The notes beneath the pieces were generated by a model, which worked only from the letters and a program-made list of their open reading frames with translations, searched no databases and had not been told where the DNA came from. The translations under genes were made by a program, and so were the position numbers. A DNA stretch of 64,000 nt, from assembly GCA_039881145.1 (NCBI GenBank), contig JAYKKI010000133.1, positions 3,862,501-3,926,500 of the forward strand, written 5' to 3'. Each line of letters opens with the position of its first letter. Positions within the stretch are counted from its first letter, which is position 1. This DNA comes from Druceiella hillmani (lineage: Eukaryota; Arthropoda; Insecta; Lepidoptera; Hepialidae). Of this stretch, positions 1 to 14,700 are shown one piece after another.

Positions 1-1035
1 GGTCACATATTTTTTTAGTCATGAATAAACAGAATTTTTTTTCAAAATATATTCAAAGAGAAAAACTCTGGTCTTCCAACGAGTTTATCATTGGTAACAA
101 TAATTTCGATGGTGGTCTGCATATACCTTTTTAAATTTTCCAACAAACATTCTAGAAGATATATTTTTAGCAATATATTTTACTCTTTTCATAATTATGT
201 GCAAAAGTTTCTTTGAAAAATAAAATTCTGAGACACCACTTACACATTATAAGACGTTACATAACATGATAACACGTTACTGAAAATAGTTTATTTTTAA
301 ATATGCTTTGCTGACAGCTTAATGATTGGAATACAAACCGTGATTGTATTCCAAGCATTGAGCAAGGTGTCTTGTTAGAAGAGAACTAAATTATTTTAAA
401 AACATGTGCATATAAAAATATATCTAAATAGGGAGGAAGTGAATTTTCCAGGTTCCGTATTAAATTATAAACTTGACAAACATTCCTTGAGAAACAATGT
501 GGTTCACCTCACTCTTTGGTGCGACATGGAAAATAGTACTCACATAAAGCCCCGCCCGCTCCCCTCCACCACAGTAAAGAAATGCAGATGATAATTTTTG
601 CAATACATTACTTTTTCTTCAATAGCTAATTAAAACATTATAGTATTCTAATGAGAATAATTTTATTCTGTTAATACTATCCGATTATATTAATACATAT
701 AATATTTATATTTCTTTTTACTCCTGAAAAAATATCTCTCACTTGCAATGGTATCATAAACGCTTAAATAAATTGAATTACAGGTGGCGTTTCGTTAACG
801 TTATATGCCAGTTAACCACCATAAATGACTAGTTAGCTTTTCATATATCAAATGAAAAGAAATTTCAATAAAAAATAATGTACTTATTTAAAAATTAAAT
901 GGGAAGAGACATAAAACTAAACAAATATATAAATTTTATTAAGAAAAAATAAAAAAAATATCAGCGGAAAAAAAAATTATGCCATTGTGTCGGCAAAAGC
1001 TAAAAGCTAAATCGGGATTTAATAATATAATTTCC
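1..1035. other. Non-coding AT-rich DNA
   Basis: No exon-like block, known element or clear repeat seen. Confidence 0.6.
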
Positions 1036-2146
1036 TCTAACCTCTATCGAGATATTAAAAAGTGTGTTTGTTAACTATCTTAAGCCCGTTTTACTGATTT
1101 TGCAACACTAGATAAAGACAAATTTGAAATCTTATCCATATCCATAGTCATCCATATCAAAGACTTTATTATAAGCATTGCTAAAGCTATAACGACCTTA
1201 ACACAACTCAATCATGTACAACAATCCCGGATACTGACATAATGTGAACGATAATAACAGATGTCATGCGGCTATTCAAAATGTGTCAATTGGTGTCTTA
1301 TATTATTTGAATACTCCGGCCCGAAATGATAAAGTAAACTTGCCAAGAGGAAGCTATAAGGTTCTCGTAGAGCATACAAATTCTACGCAAATTGCCCGAG
1401 TTAAACTGGATTGACCATGGGTTGAAAAAGTGACCAATTCGTATTCCAAAACAGTCTTACAATTGAAACTCTCAAAAAAGACGAAAGAAGGTCGTCCAAA
1501 GCAGACGTGACGGTAGACTGTCATTTTTAATCCGCCATACAGCCAAGCATTTTGGTGTGAAGCAATAAATGATTCCATCAGGATAGTAAAGCTGGTAAAG
1601 CTCTATAGTTGTCATCAAGGAAAATATAAAACGCCTAAATTATAAGAAAATTTAAATAATTTTTGATACGGCGTGTTTTACATAGTTTGAAATTATCATA
1701 AACGATAATATGATAGCAGAATCTTATTATTACTTCTATTACCTCTATCGAGCTATTAAAAAGTGTGTTTGTTAACTATCTTAAACCCGTTTTACTGATA
1801 TTGCAACACTAGATAAAGATAAATTTGAAATCATATCCATATCCATAGTCATGAATAGTTAGCTATTATAATGGAAATATTAAAATTTTTCGGTAACAAT
1901 TTAATTATAAAAAGACTTTGTGATAAGCTATAACGTATTGCTAAAGCTATAGCGACCCTAACACAACTCCATCATGTACAACAATCCTGGATACTGACAT
2001 AACGTGAACGATAATAACAGATGGCATACGGCTATTCAAAATTTGTCAATTGGTGTCATATTATTTGAATACTCCGGCCCGAAATGATAAAGTAAACTTG
2101 CCAAGAGGAAGCTATAAGATTCTTGTAGAGCATAAAAATTTTACCA
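1036..2146. repeat. Two direct copies of a 0.35-0.4 kb segment
   Basis: 1041-1384 and 1742-2146 are direct repeats about 700 bp apart, alike over almost their whole length. Both contain the block from CCTCTATCGAG to AGAGGAAGCTATAAG. The second copy has about 50 extra bases (1850-1903). Short ORFs across it have no recognisable product. The origin is unknown, possibly a transposon fragment. Confidence 0.8.
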
Positions 2147-4633
2147 AGTGTGCAATATCCAATTATTTTCATTTTGTTTATTTTCTTTCACGCTTTTTTG
2201 TTTCAGTCCTTATTTTTTATTATTATATCAAAACAAAATTTAAAAATGTTTACGGAAAGATAAATACGATAAATTTAGGCACCCTATTTTAACAACGGAT
2301 TATGTTGCTTCAGATTTGAAGAACCCGTTATAAAAATAAAAACAATCAAAATAAATGTTTATATCTAACACTTTCTCGTTTTATCGACAAACATGTTTTA
2401 CTTTAAAAAATTCTTTGCACAAATTACAAATGCTTGCGCTTCATGAGGATTTCTCTCTACCTGCTTCAATTCATGGAAAGCTTTGTAGTTTTTTGCTTTT
2501 ACATTCCCATATTGTAACGAACTGAGTAATGGTATTTTCTTTAAGTACCCTTAGAAGACAACTCCATAATGAGAAAAAGCCAAATGGATTGATTATTTAT
2601 TCGAAATAAAATTATGTTGCGAAGCTATACTTTAGATAATAAATGATCTTGCGAGAATGTTCTAGACTAAAGTGATCCTTTTTCCTAATCAAAATAACGT
2701 GACGTCACACCGTTAATAGAGATTACTGAAAAACGTTATATCGACATTTTGCGACAGATGATCATATTTGTGACTTTGAATTTTGAAAAAGGGTTTCTTT
2801 TATTTTTCGTCGGTTTGTAGGATTTTATTAATAAAATGATTGATATTATTTCATGACAAAACATTCCATTTTTTTATAACAAGCTTTGATGACAATTATT
2901 TCGGAAGTGCTTGCGTGTATCGCATATTAAAATATTTGAGGAAAAATACATCCTACAAAACTGCGTTAATAAAATAATAGTTTCATTTTTTATAATTTTG
3001 CGGACTTTACAAAAATATTTAAAAAAAATACATTTGTTGAAAAAATTAAACCACGTCGAAGTCATAAGGAAGCTTCCTTATATATAAATTATAAAAAAAA
3101 ATTAAATTCCTTTTATTGTCAGATCATAGCAATAGATAACATGTGCCACTTTTAAATGCGTTACATAGGTAAAGTACCTCAAATTTCCACATTTACCTTT
3201 TTCTGTTTAAGAGGTAAAGTGCTTTGATAATATTAGGATTATATTCAAATCCTTTGTGTGAATAATCACATAAAAAAACAATTATTTATCCTGAAGACAC
3301 ACATTCCACCTGATTAGGCCATTATATTTTCATTACGACATGAATTTCTAAAATAAATATAATTATAAATCTTGTAATAATTATCAAAAAGTACTGCAAA
3401 TGGAGGAAATTCATCTCCAAGGTATCGTTTTACATTTCACTGTCATTTTTAATCCACGATATTTAAACTTCAACCTGAACGGAGCCGCAGCAAAATGATT
3501 GCTTATGAGAAGCCTTACGCACGAAATTGATTCACTCATAGATTTTTCATATACTTTCTTTTACTCCTCACTTCGTACTCTGCTTTACTTATTTGGTATT
3601 ACTCTGCATACTCCGTATTTCTTATTAGTCCACGCTGATAATGAAACTCTTCACTAGGTTTCAAAGAGACTCAACGAAATAAGTGCTTTCTCATTAAAGC
3701 ATATTTAGGTTGAATAACAACAGTTACTTTCCATATACAACTAGTAATTGAATACAAAATTTCCAAGAGTAGAGATGCCGGATATTGTAACAAAACCATT
3801 TACTTCCTACCCCCGCGGGAAACGGAACTCGATTGATAGACTTTTAACGAAACACATTTCCCTTAGTTCATTATGTTCGTATTATTGGAATGTAGCTTGA
3901 TGTCATTACAGTTTATTATAAATACCATTAAGTCAATGGCAATCATTTTGAATGAAAATATGTTTATTACTTTATCTATGGTGATTGGGAAATTCTTTAC
4001 ATGGAATCATTCTGCTCAGATCGCAAAAAATTCTGTTCATGTGTCTAACATTGCAAGGTCGTCTCGCAATTCTATTCTTTATCTTCGTAATCGTATTATT
4101 TATATTATAGCATTATCATCGAATAACTATTTTTTATGAAAATGCGATAATGGAATCAATATGAACGAATGAATAAATAGTTCTTAGCTGGCACACGGTT
4201 CAGAACGATCTCGAAGCAGTTATGCTGATGTAGGTGACGCTGGTTTACTTTGATTTCGTTCAACAATATTTTCCTTAGTGAATGTCGCAGGAATGTCCAC
4301 TGATCAGGTCGAATTCTCCAAAAAAACAATATAATTGGAAAAATGAAAAATAATATTGTGAGATGATCTGGTAATATTAGATTTGTGGATAGAATATTTG
4401 TGTTGTGAAAGAAATACAGATTTTTTTTATTAAATTAAAACATCATATATGGTATTATATTATTCTTAGCACTTTTCCGGATTTAATCCTCCTATTTCAT
4501 ATCTACCCGCTAAATGATTCGTAAAAATTTTGGAAATTAATTCTGTGATACAAATACATAAAAACTAAGTAAACTTATTAAAAATAAAATAACAATTATC
4601 ACTTTTTTTAAAATAATAAATAAGATATTTAAC
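2147..4633. other. Non-coding AT-rich DNA
   Basis: Only short ORFs without composition or motif support. Nothing else seen. Confidence 0.6.
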
Positions 4634-4787
4634 TTTTCACAACTAAATGAAACTACGTGTTATAAAGAACTTTGTTACAAATAACCCACCTGAAGATGTT
4701 GTCATACAACGAAACCTAGGTCCTGGTAAAGAATTTAAATAAAATAGAAATAATACTACATCACGTAGTTTCATTTAGTTGTGAAAA
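4634..4787. mobile_element. Small foldback / MITE-like element with 26-bp inverted repeats
   Basis: TTTTCACAACTAAATGAAAC and onward (4634-4659) is repeated as a perfect reverse complement at 4762-4787. The inner part contains CCTGAAGATG...GAAACCTAGGTCCTGGT, a motif type often seen at the ends of insect repeats. No coding capacity. Confidence 0.7.
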
Positions 4788-5334
4788 ATTAAATTAAAAT
4801 TAATTTCTTCAAAATAATGTCAAATATATTCCATAAGTAAAAAATTGTAAACGTTTGTGGATTTCAAATTAATTTCATTAAAATATTACCGCTAGTCCAC
4901 CGCATTCAGGCGTGAAAATCGAAGAATGAAGAAATCCACTTACAATGAATCGATTTTTAATTCTTTTTTTTTTGAGTTTCTTACATCAATAAGTAAAACG
5001 TTTATCCATTAAAATTTTTCGCTTTTTTACAAAACCGTTAACTTTGTGAAAAGATAATACATTTTTGGAAATTTCAATGAGAAAGATACTTTTTGGAGTT
5101 ATTTCATCTATTTTTTTAAATAATTACTGTCGTTTGACAATGGTAAAAGAGCCAAAGGGCGAAATTAATTGAATAAACATTTAATAACACAAAAACGTCA
5201 ATGTAGCAAACTATTTGTTACTAACTTATTTTGAAAATAATTTATTTACATTTTAGATCAAACCATTGTTATTTAAAATAAAAAAGAAGTTCACAAATAT
5301 TTTTGAAAAGTTAGTTAAAAGAAAGGGAACTATT

Positions 5335-5635
5335 TTTTCCTACGTTTTCTTTTTCTACTCCGTCCACTGATATTACTGATGAAAGATTTGTGCAACTGTG
5401 TCTTTTGCAATTTAAACATGACACCAAACAATCCAAGCTACTTTTTCGTCACCCCGAAGCCGAGTCACATCCAGTTTCACATGAACAGAAAATCATTTGT
5501 AATAAGTTATCTGGAGCTGATGTTTCGATGGTTGCAGCTGGGACTAGTGATTTATATTTACGTTTACATACCCATTCTTTAAGACAACTTATCATGTCCA
5601 ATCTACAACTGTACTTGTGAATATAGTACACTCGT
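5335..5635 (-). pseudogene. Cysteine-rich C-terminal domain of an unnamed transposon-type protein, broken
   Basis: Minus strand: CLKEWVCKRKYKSLVPAATI, then APDNLLQMIFCSCETGCDSA, then SG*RKSSLDCLVSCLNCKRH and SCTN. The spacing C-x-C-x3-GC...(C)RK-x2-L-x-C-x3-C-x2-C-x4-C-x-N matches a cysteine-rich tail often seen in uncharacterised repetitive insect proteins, with a TGA at the codon where that pattern expects Cys. The preceding W..(K)..LVP..T..APD..L also fits. The overlapping plus-strand ORFs are shadows. Confidence 0.55.
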
Positions 5636-5639
5636 TTTA

Positions 5640-8600
5640 TATAATCTACATAAGCATTTAGTGTAGGTATCGATAAATATAAGATAACATAGATATTTTT
5701 ACTCTGACTTGATATTTTTCTTTACGAACGATAGGTATAAAAAATTAATTATGTAATATCCAACTCAAAAAATATAGACTTAGAAACATTAGCGCGTCAT
5801 AAACTCTGTGTGCTTTTCTAAAATAATGTGTCAAACCAATGATGAACAAATTTTTAAAGCCCCATAGTATAATTACTCAGTAAAATGTTTTTTTAAAAAA
5901 ATAGTGGGTATTTTAATGACCAATGTAGTTTTCCAATATTGATACTACTTTATAATGTAGTATATTAGCCAATATATGTGTTGCTGCGTCGTTTTTGTAG
6001 TACGTGTATGCCACTTTAACATTTTTCAAAATGACGGTAAAATCCTTAACAGTTTCAATGAGCTGATATAATATTTTTGTTTCTGAACATATATAAAATT
6101 ATTTTTAACTTCTTAGGCGTATTTTAGTAGTCTATATTGTGCAAAAAATGTGTATTATATTTTTGCTTTTCGTATCATTTTAAATTAAAAAATTATGAGA
6201 ATTATTTTTACAGTACTCAAAAAGTTCCTATCACATATTGCAAAAATACGAAGGGCACATGCTACTCTAGTGTCAATATTACAAAATTTTCTTAGAGTTT
6301 ATTATTTTTTTACTATAATATAGATACAAAATGTACCGGTCCACAGTTGGGTACAAGATAATCGATATTAATGATAAATTATGGCAACAAAATTGCAAAA
6401 TGAAAACCGAAAAAAGTCAAAAATGGAGGCAATCCACTTACAATGAATCGATGACTATTTAAATGTTTATATTTTACCTTAGGTTTGAAATTTAAAAATT
6501 TTCCTATCAAATTAATCTGTTTTTCAAATTGCTACCATGCACTAAGTACTCAAGTGGTATTTTCATCTCTGTATATATAGATTCTGTTAATCGATGAAGT
6601 CGGAATTTAAGTTGGCCTTTGTTTAATAGTTACGTAGCAGGTATTTATTACAAGATCCGTTCCTGTCAGTATTATCAGCCTAAAAATTAACAACACACAT
6701 GATATGAGCGGGATTTAAACCAACATAATTCTTTTTTAAATCTTATATTTTTGCAACCTAAAATAATCTTGATTTTGATTCGATAACTACAAATTTTTCA
6801 AAAAAAATATGAAATTGATTACCAGGATCTTATTTTCGAAATCTTTGAAAACTTGGTAAGAAGAAAAAAAATTAAGATTAGGAATCCTTTATTTTTTTTT
6901 CTTATTAATTCGCTTGCACCTAATCGAATGAACTTGGAAATAATATTCTTTTTTCATTGCCAAGCGCTTTAAATTACTTTTCAATCGACCCCTAAAATTA
7001 CTTTCAGATTATTGAATCCAAGTTTCTGCACCTTACAATACGATTTGTTCTATCACTGTATCTGAATGATTTGTACTATCATAACTCTGTCATAATATGT
7101 AGCTGTAGCAAATTTAAATTCTTTACTTCGAACGACTAATGAAAAAAAATAGTGAGTGGCAGACAGATGAACAAGCTATATTTTTTATGTATTAATGTAC
7201 TTTGGTCAAGATTTTTGAAAAACGATATATTATGGTTGAAAAAAAAACGATGTAGGGATCCATAGCAATTTATATTCTTGAAACAGTTTTTTCCAGTTAA
7301 CGAAAACAATTTTAGTTCACATTTTTGTCATATGCTGCCTTCATGGATACGTTCAGGTAAATTGGCTAAATTTATATTGCCATATTTATCCTGTAGAATA
7401 CTAGTTTCCTGAAAATTACTTCTTTCGTTTTATGTAAAACGCCTGAATGAAATCATTGAGATCATCAATTCAATTGGGGTATCCACTTTAAAAATCTGCC
7501 CTTTCGACTGATATACTTCGAATGAAATAGAATGAATTTTAACTTTGCATACAAACGCCGACTGGATATTTTATCGTTTAGTCTACAGCAAGTCAAAAAC
7601 AGGAAAAGACCTTTCTTGTTATAACATTTAAATGATTTAATTTTTTGCTACTTTTGGTTTGAAGTCTTTTTTAAACTACCCAGTTTCTCATTTTTTAACA
7701 TAATTTTATAAATCAATCTATTTTTAGTAAGTTAATTTCTAATTTATTTCCAATTTATAGTATCATAAATATTTTATTTCCATTATTTATTCCCATAATT
7801 TTTTTAAACGAACACATTTTAGGAAATATATTTACATTTTACGTTCTGATGACCTTTCATGTGATTTTCGGTAGTTTTAATTTAATTTAAAAATTTTTTA
7901 ATTCCGTGTTAACTTTGGGACAAAATTAATAGAATTCAAAAATGAATTAAAGAATTTCTTGAAATATCTAACAATATTACAGTTATATAAAATTTAAATT
8001 TATTAATTACTGCTTAAGATCTTTACAATACTTAAAATTACTTTTTTGCTTAAAATTACTATATTTCGATTTTATTTAAATTTTAAAAATTCAATATTAA
8101 AAAATTGAATATATATTGCAGGTCACCTTAAAATGTGATGTTCACGAACCAGGTAACACCTATAGAAAGAAATGCAAAAAAGTCTGTTTGTTCCCAGTTT
8201 ATACGTATTCCGTCATAAGAAAATTTTAATTTAAATATTTGCATTTAACCATTTAACATTCCGTTAATTGAAGCACCTATTTGCAGAACTATATGCATAT
8301 AGAACTGAAACTGCAAAAATTGTGAAACTATGACAGACGAACGGATGGACGTGACGAAATTACAAGGGTTTTTTGTTTTACTACCGATTGGTTGACACGG
8401 GGATCGCTACCCATAATATGGTAATTTTGGTACTCAACAAATTTGTATATTGGAAACATTATTCATTATTCCCAAAATTCCTCATAATTAACTGTGCCTG
8501 GTTATGAATCAAAATCAAAATACATTTCTCTCTTGAGGACTGTTTCTTCCTTTCAAAAATGTTCCAATAAATTCGTCGATGTCACAATTTAATCCAGTTT

Positions 8601-9655
8601 TCGTAATGCCCGATAAGAGTACGATATTATGTATGAAGGATGGGTGGGTCATTGAAACGTTTCACAAATTCGAAATTATTTACACCGCATCGAATTTGTT
8701 GCGAAGCTATATGGTTATAAATTAATAATCACTACAAAGAAGAATAATATAGATTTACATAGCAGACTAAGAAAAAAAATTAACTCATATTGAAATAACA
8801 TCAAAATTTATAAATGTTTAAAAGGATAAAACCCGAAATAAAAGAATCTAAATCTGTAAAAATTACAAATGAATTAATCCCAGGCTTATTATTATGCTTG
8901 TAGCAATAGGTTGATATTCGAATTCATTAAAATAGAGAAAAATGTCCTCAGATAAAAGTGATAAACACTCAAATTTTTTGCTATCATATATAACATATAG
9001 AATTTGACTATAACCACTTCAATTCTTTGATCTACTTTCTTTTATTTCCGTTCTCGTTCAGTTAAAATAAATGTATTTACATGATCACAATTTGACATGA
9101 AAATGATCAGGGAATTTTTCTACTGATGAAAATATGATCCGTACCTAGTAGATTCTTTAAAATTATGGACCAAATATTATTTACATTTTGTTTAAACATG
9201 TCAATCAATATTTAATTTTTTTATAAACATGTCAATCTATAATTCGGAAAAATAATGGTCTTTTAATAAATCACAAATCCCTAAATATTATTATCACGTG
9301 TATTCTAAACGTCATCAACTAAGATGTCTATATAAATATATATGGTTTATTTTATATCACCTGTGAAAAATCTGAGCCAGCATTTATCTTATACTTTTCA
9401 TCAACATCCTGGACGACGAATATTTGACTACAATTTTTACCACAGTTTAGTTGAGAACCAATACAAAATTATAAATCCTGCAAATTATTTGCAAAGAAAC
9501 GAACGTACCTCCAAAAATTGGTATTAATTATAATAATACTAATAGGATAGTATAGCAGAAAATTGTCAGGCAGAAAAATTGGATGTGAATATTTTATGGT
9601 TGCTAATATAATGAATCGAGCCTAATATGACATTCGCTCTTCAAATATATATTTA
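5640..9655. other. Non-coding AT-rich DNA
   Basis: No recognised feature. The ORF at 9342-9527 has no recognisable motif. Confidence 0.6.
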
Positions 9656-9659
9656 GCCA

Positions 9660-9703
9660 AAGACATTACATAACATAATTATATTTATGTTATGTAATGT
9701 CTT
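9660..9703. repeat. 19-bp perfect hairpin
   Basis: AAGACATTACATAACATAA and its reverse complement are separated by 6 bases. It is probably a tip-to-tip inverted repeat or a small foldback. No adjacent gene. Confidence 0.6.
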
Positions 9704-10539
9704 CAGTAGTCTAGTAATCAAAAGTGGTGCAAAAATATAAATAATTGCCTTGTTTTTGCTTAGCTGTAATTTATAATGGATCTAAGATTTGTAGCACTAG
9801 TTGTCTGAATAAATATTAACTAAACTAATTTTTTCCACCTTTGTTAAACCAAAAATTTAAACATTAGAGAGTGGTGCATTTGTATGTAAATTTGAAACCA
9901 AATAAACTACAGATAGCTTAAAAATAAATAAAAAACAAAAATAAAATTTCGATATCATTTTAAAAAACCTATCCAAACGCTCCACGCGAAAGAAATAACT
10001 ATGGTGGTACCTCTCCACAAAAAAAAGAAGTTTGTTTTTCAGATCTCCATCTAAAGCTTCAACCTGCAAAAATTTATATAATTTATGTAAAATTGTAGAA
10101 ATGAATGTGATGAAGTTATAAACGTTCCTTGTTTCAATGAAAAAACAAGAAGACATATCCATTTCAAGTTAAGCTGATGTCAAACAAATTTTAAATATAA
10201 TTTCTTGTATATGCAATATAATAAAACTAATGTATATTTGTTTAAATTTACTAATCATACAGAGTCTTACTTGCCTAATATGTAATTAATGTGTTTAGTA
10301 TGAAATGACATCATGGTATAATGCATTTCATGAATGAAATTTCCAAAATCTCGTAAAAGAGCTTTCATAACGTATGGTTACACCTCAATTGTCGCGGTTT
10401 TGTGTTTTTAAATCCATCCTCGATGCTATCTATAATTTTGTGCAAAATGAACATAGTGATTCACAACTTTATTTCACGAAATCATAAATTAAAATCCTAC
10501 TGTAGGAGTGATAGGAATTAGTAATACTCATAAAGATGG

Positions 10540-11700
10540 GGTATATTGCCTAATTATTCAAAATACGAGACTTCCGTTGGTATTTAAGTACATATAAAAG
10601 TTTGAATATTTAAAGGTACAAAGTGTTTTTAATGAAGTATGTATAAACGTTAATGTTATTTTTCACAAATACATATGAATATTTCGTTATTATTCCCAAT
10701 AAGAGGGTTCCGTAGATACTTAGGTTCCTTAGGTACGTTGTTGTTTAATTTTTGAATTTATACTTCTTCAAGTGCGTTATGAAAAAATGATGAGAGTGAA
10801 ATTTTAAGATTCGTCACACAAAAGTTACAGTATGAAGTTGCAGCGGTTGCAGTCTCGAAACAAAAGCTATTGGCACCATCGTTGCCTCTGTTCACTGTTT
10901 TCATATTCATAGTATTTATCCACATGTTTCTAGTGTCTACATTCACAGACGTGTTTTAGTTTCATATAAGTGCGATTTATATATGTGCTGATAAATTATA
11001 TTCAGCAGTGATTTAAATTCAATATTTTGATTAATATATTTACTATTCGTAAATATTAGTGAAAAAATTGTGTTTATAGACTTTTTCAATTGCTCCAATA
11101 TAATTGAGGTTATCTATCCGTATGTATTATTTAATGAAGCCAAAGAAGTATAACTTCTCACGCGCGTACATAAGTACACGCACCCTTTTTTTTATGTGGT
11201 ATGTACCTAACATATAACAAAAATTAAATATTTAGTTGCACGAACTATTTCTAAAGAACTATTTGTAAATGATAATATTATTTTTTATACACAAATAAGA
11301 AATACTGAATTATAGCTCCCAATACGAGGATCCTATAAATACATACAAAAGTTTGAATATTTAAAGGTACAAGCTATTTCTATCAAAATATGTATAAATG
11401 TTAATATTATTTTTCACAAGTAAATATGATATGTTTCATTATTATTGGCAATAACAGGGTTCCGTAAATACTTAAGTATATATAAAAGTTTAAATATTTG
11501 AAGAAAGAAATTATTTTTATTAAATTATTTTTAAATATTAATATTTTTTTAATTTGGACAAACAAATATGATATATTGCATTATTACTCCCAATACGAGG
11601 GTTCCATAGGTACGTAAGTACATATACAAGTTTAAATTGTTAAAGGTACAAAATGTTTCCATTAACATACTTTTACATGTTATTAATATTTTTCATCGTA
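10540..11700. repeat. Degenerate tandem repeat, unit about 120-150 bp
   Basis: The string GGGTTCCGTA(G/A)ATACTTAAGTA, AAAGTTTGAATATTTAAAGGTACAA, then (T)ATGTATAAATGTTAATATTA recurs near 10560, 10700, 11330, 11460 and 11590 with substitutions and gaps. Part of the array (10750-11150) does not fit the unit. Confidence 0.65.
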
Positions 11701-14700
11701 TTAATATTAATATTGCCGAGAATATTCTTCAAAGGTGTGAAATTACCGAAAGTTTGTAAAACACTTTAATACCTAGGATAATCGCTTTAATTTTTTAGTA
11801 ATCTTCTAGTCAGACTGTGGCCACAGGGTTATTTTATGATCTCCCTTTATACTCAAAGACTTCGGAAAGGTGGGTTGATTTTTCCACATTTTGATACATA
11901 ATTCTGTAGGCATGCTAGTTACAATTCTGTAGATAACAAAATTGAATTCTTTACAACCTTTCAAATATGAGATATCACACATGATTTTTGGAACTAAAAA
12001 AAAGTAAGAATATCGAGTATGTCATTAGACCCCCTTACCATGAAAATGTTTTACAATATTATCGATTCTAAAATACGTAGATCAATAATTCTACGCCAAA
12101 TTATACATTTCACGTGAAAAGGTTTCTGAAAAAAATCCTCTATAACTTGCCAGTATACAGACACGTTAAAGATTTTATAAGGATTACGTTCTTTCCTTTT
12201 GAAAATTATATTGCCATATATTTATTTTTTCTTTTCTTTTATTGCTATTTTTCAACATATAAAAGAGGTATAAATTAGTATAACTAACCACAAATTCTTC
12301 ATAACACACTTTTATAAAATACTCACTGGATTTTGAATACATTTTATTACGTTTCAATATTTTAAAATTTTTCATTACTTTTAATGTATAATTTTAAATA
12401 AAAGTACCTTACTCCAAAATCTGAATTTTTCTTAAGTATACCACCAAAGACGTTTCACCGCGTCACTTCTTTATAATATTTACATACCACGTCTAGCAAG
12501 ATTGCCTTTCTACAATAAGTGAATTTAGATATAAAAAAATTCTTATGACACAACTGCCTCACCTATCAAATCTGGCAATGACTGACAATTTTGAAAGACC
12601 TAAGTATATCATAATATAACATTAAAAAATCCCAATAACATATTGTATCTGTTGTCTCTAATCTGGTAAGTAAATTCAGGAAAGAAACCATTACCCCAAT
12701 GATAATAACCCAATAATAATAAGGTATTTAATGAGTTCCATAACAAATCCAGTTAATTGAGTCTTTTGTCAAATCAGACAGAGTTCAGTGTTGATATCCG
12801 AGATTCCTCTTGAAATAGTGTTGGTACCTAAGAATAAATACTTCTATAAATTACCTGCAAGAACATTATTATTAGAATGAACATGACTAATAATAGTATT
12901 AGAACAATTATAGTATTATAATATTTTTGCAATAATTACCTACTCATAATACCGAGAATACATTACTTTTATATAAAAATGAACGGAAATTATTTCACCT
13001 CCTAATACGCAACAAATTTATAATACGACATTTTTGGCTATTCGATCTAACTTAGATAGAAACGATATAAAAGATTAAAAAATATTATGTGACTTAAGTT
13101 GATTAAATAAAATGCTAAATCTACAAAACTAAACTCAGTGCTCAGGTCAATATTTATGATCTTGTATTTTGTAATATTATGTCTAAGCCTATTTTATCAA
13201 TAAACCTAATTATTTATGCCCGACTCGAAGCGCAGATTGAAGATATGTAAAAGATAATCTGGTAAAATGAATTATAGAAAGTTTTAGGAAGATTTTATTT
13301 TATATAGGATAAATGATACAAGGTTAAAGACGTGCAATTCTTGTAATATGCTTGATACGTTACATAAATATAGCATTGTTAGTAGAAAATTAACGTGATG
13401 GAGACACAGCTCGATATCTGTCTTCTTTTAAAAAAATATCACAAAAGAAGTACAAAAGGAATATTTATTCCATATTCTTCATAATCCTCGTAAATGGTGG
13501 AATCTAAAAAGTATTGAAATGGAGTTCAATATTTTCAGATTCCACCATTTATAAAGATAGATCCTTAAATTAGTATCCAAAATAAAGACACTTAATTTTT
13601 TGACAAAGGTCTGCTTATATATTGTTTTTCACCAATTATTAATTTTTTACGTTTAATTCAGATCAGCTGTCAAAAATTAGTTTCCAGCAATGAATTTACA
13701 ACCTGTTATCATTCTAAATACAAAATATTATTAATGAATAATATTCAAATAAGAGCTTAGATATAAAACATGAATCTATGATCATAATCTGTTTTCTATG
13801 TTATTTTATTTTACATTTTTTGTAATTTTTTTAATTTTACTATACATACCACAAAAAAGTTTTGAATATGCATTTTTATGACGGATTTTGCTTTTTTCTT
13901 CGCTATTTTTATGTCATTAGTTTCATGATATTTTTTTAATACTGACATTTTATAATCCAATGATCAAAAGATTTGTGAATTGTAAGCGTCTGCTTTAAAA
14001 TAATTATGTAAGTAATATAAATAAGGAATTAATAAATAAAAAAGTGAAGTAAATATAAAAAAATTAAATATAATAAAGAATAAGTCAATAAGTATAAATA
14101 AATAGGTAATGATATTATAGATATAGTAAATAATCAATTGGATGCATAATAGAAAAAAAATTAATTAATAATCAAGTTGTTAAGAAGTTATTATAGATGT
14201 TATTTCCTGAGTAATAGGTACTAGAAACTCTTCATGATTACGGTTTTCGTCAACATATCGTAATAAGAAGTAAATGCACTTTATCCAAATTGGTCAATGT
14301 AATAAACATATAAAGGGAAGTAAGGAAAATATTTGAAATCCAATTATACCCGTATGCACAAAAAAGGGTATGCTGCGTGACGTTTAATGAAAATTGAACC
14401 GGAGGAAAGATACTTATCGATTCATGACATCAGTTCATCTCCTGCTGGCTAGTAGCGATAACGAGGACATTTATATTTACTAATTCCAACCGTACTCTTT
14501 TCCCGTACGCTGTTGTATTATATCGTATTCTTTGTGACATTCATAGAGTGTTTAGTATAATTAGAGTGTCCGACGTGATTCGCTAAAATTCCTTTGCTGG
14601 CGTTTTTTTCCAACTTTTGTGGAAATTAGACAAAAAGTAACATCAAAAGAGAATTAAAAACATGACATTAATGTATCCAAATATGTATGTCACCATTGTT

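Noticed and set aside
10758..10946. Minus-strand ORF in a slightly GC-richer patch
   Set aside because: No recognisable domain or splice borders; it lies within a repeat-rich block.
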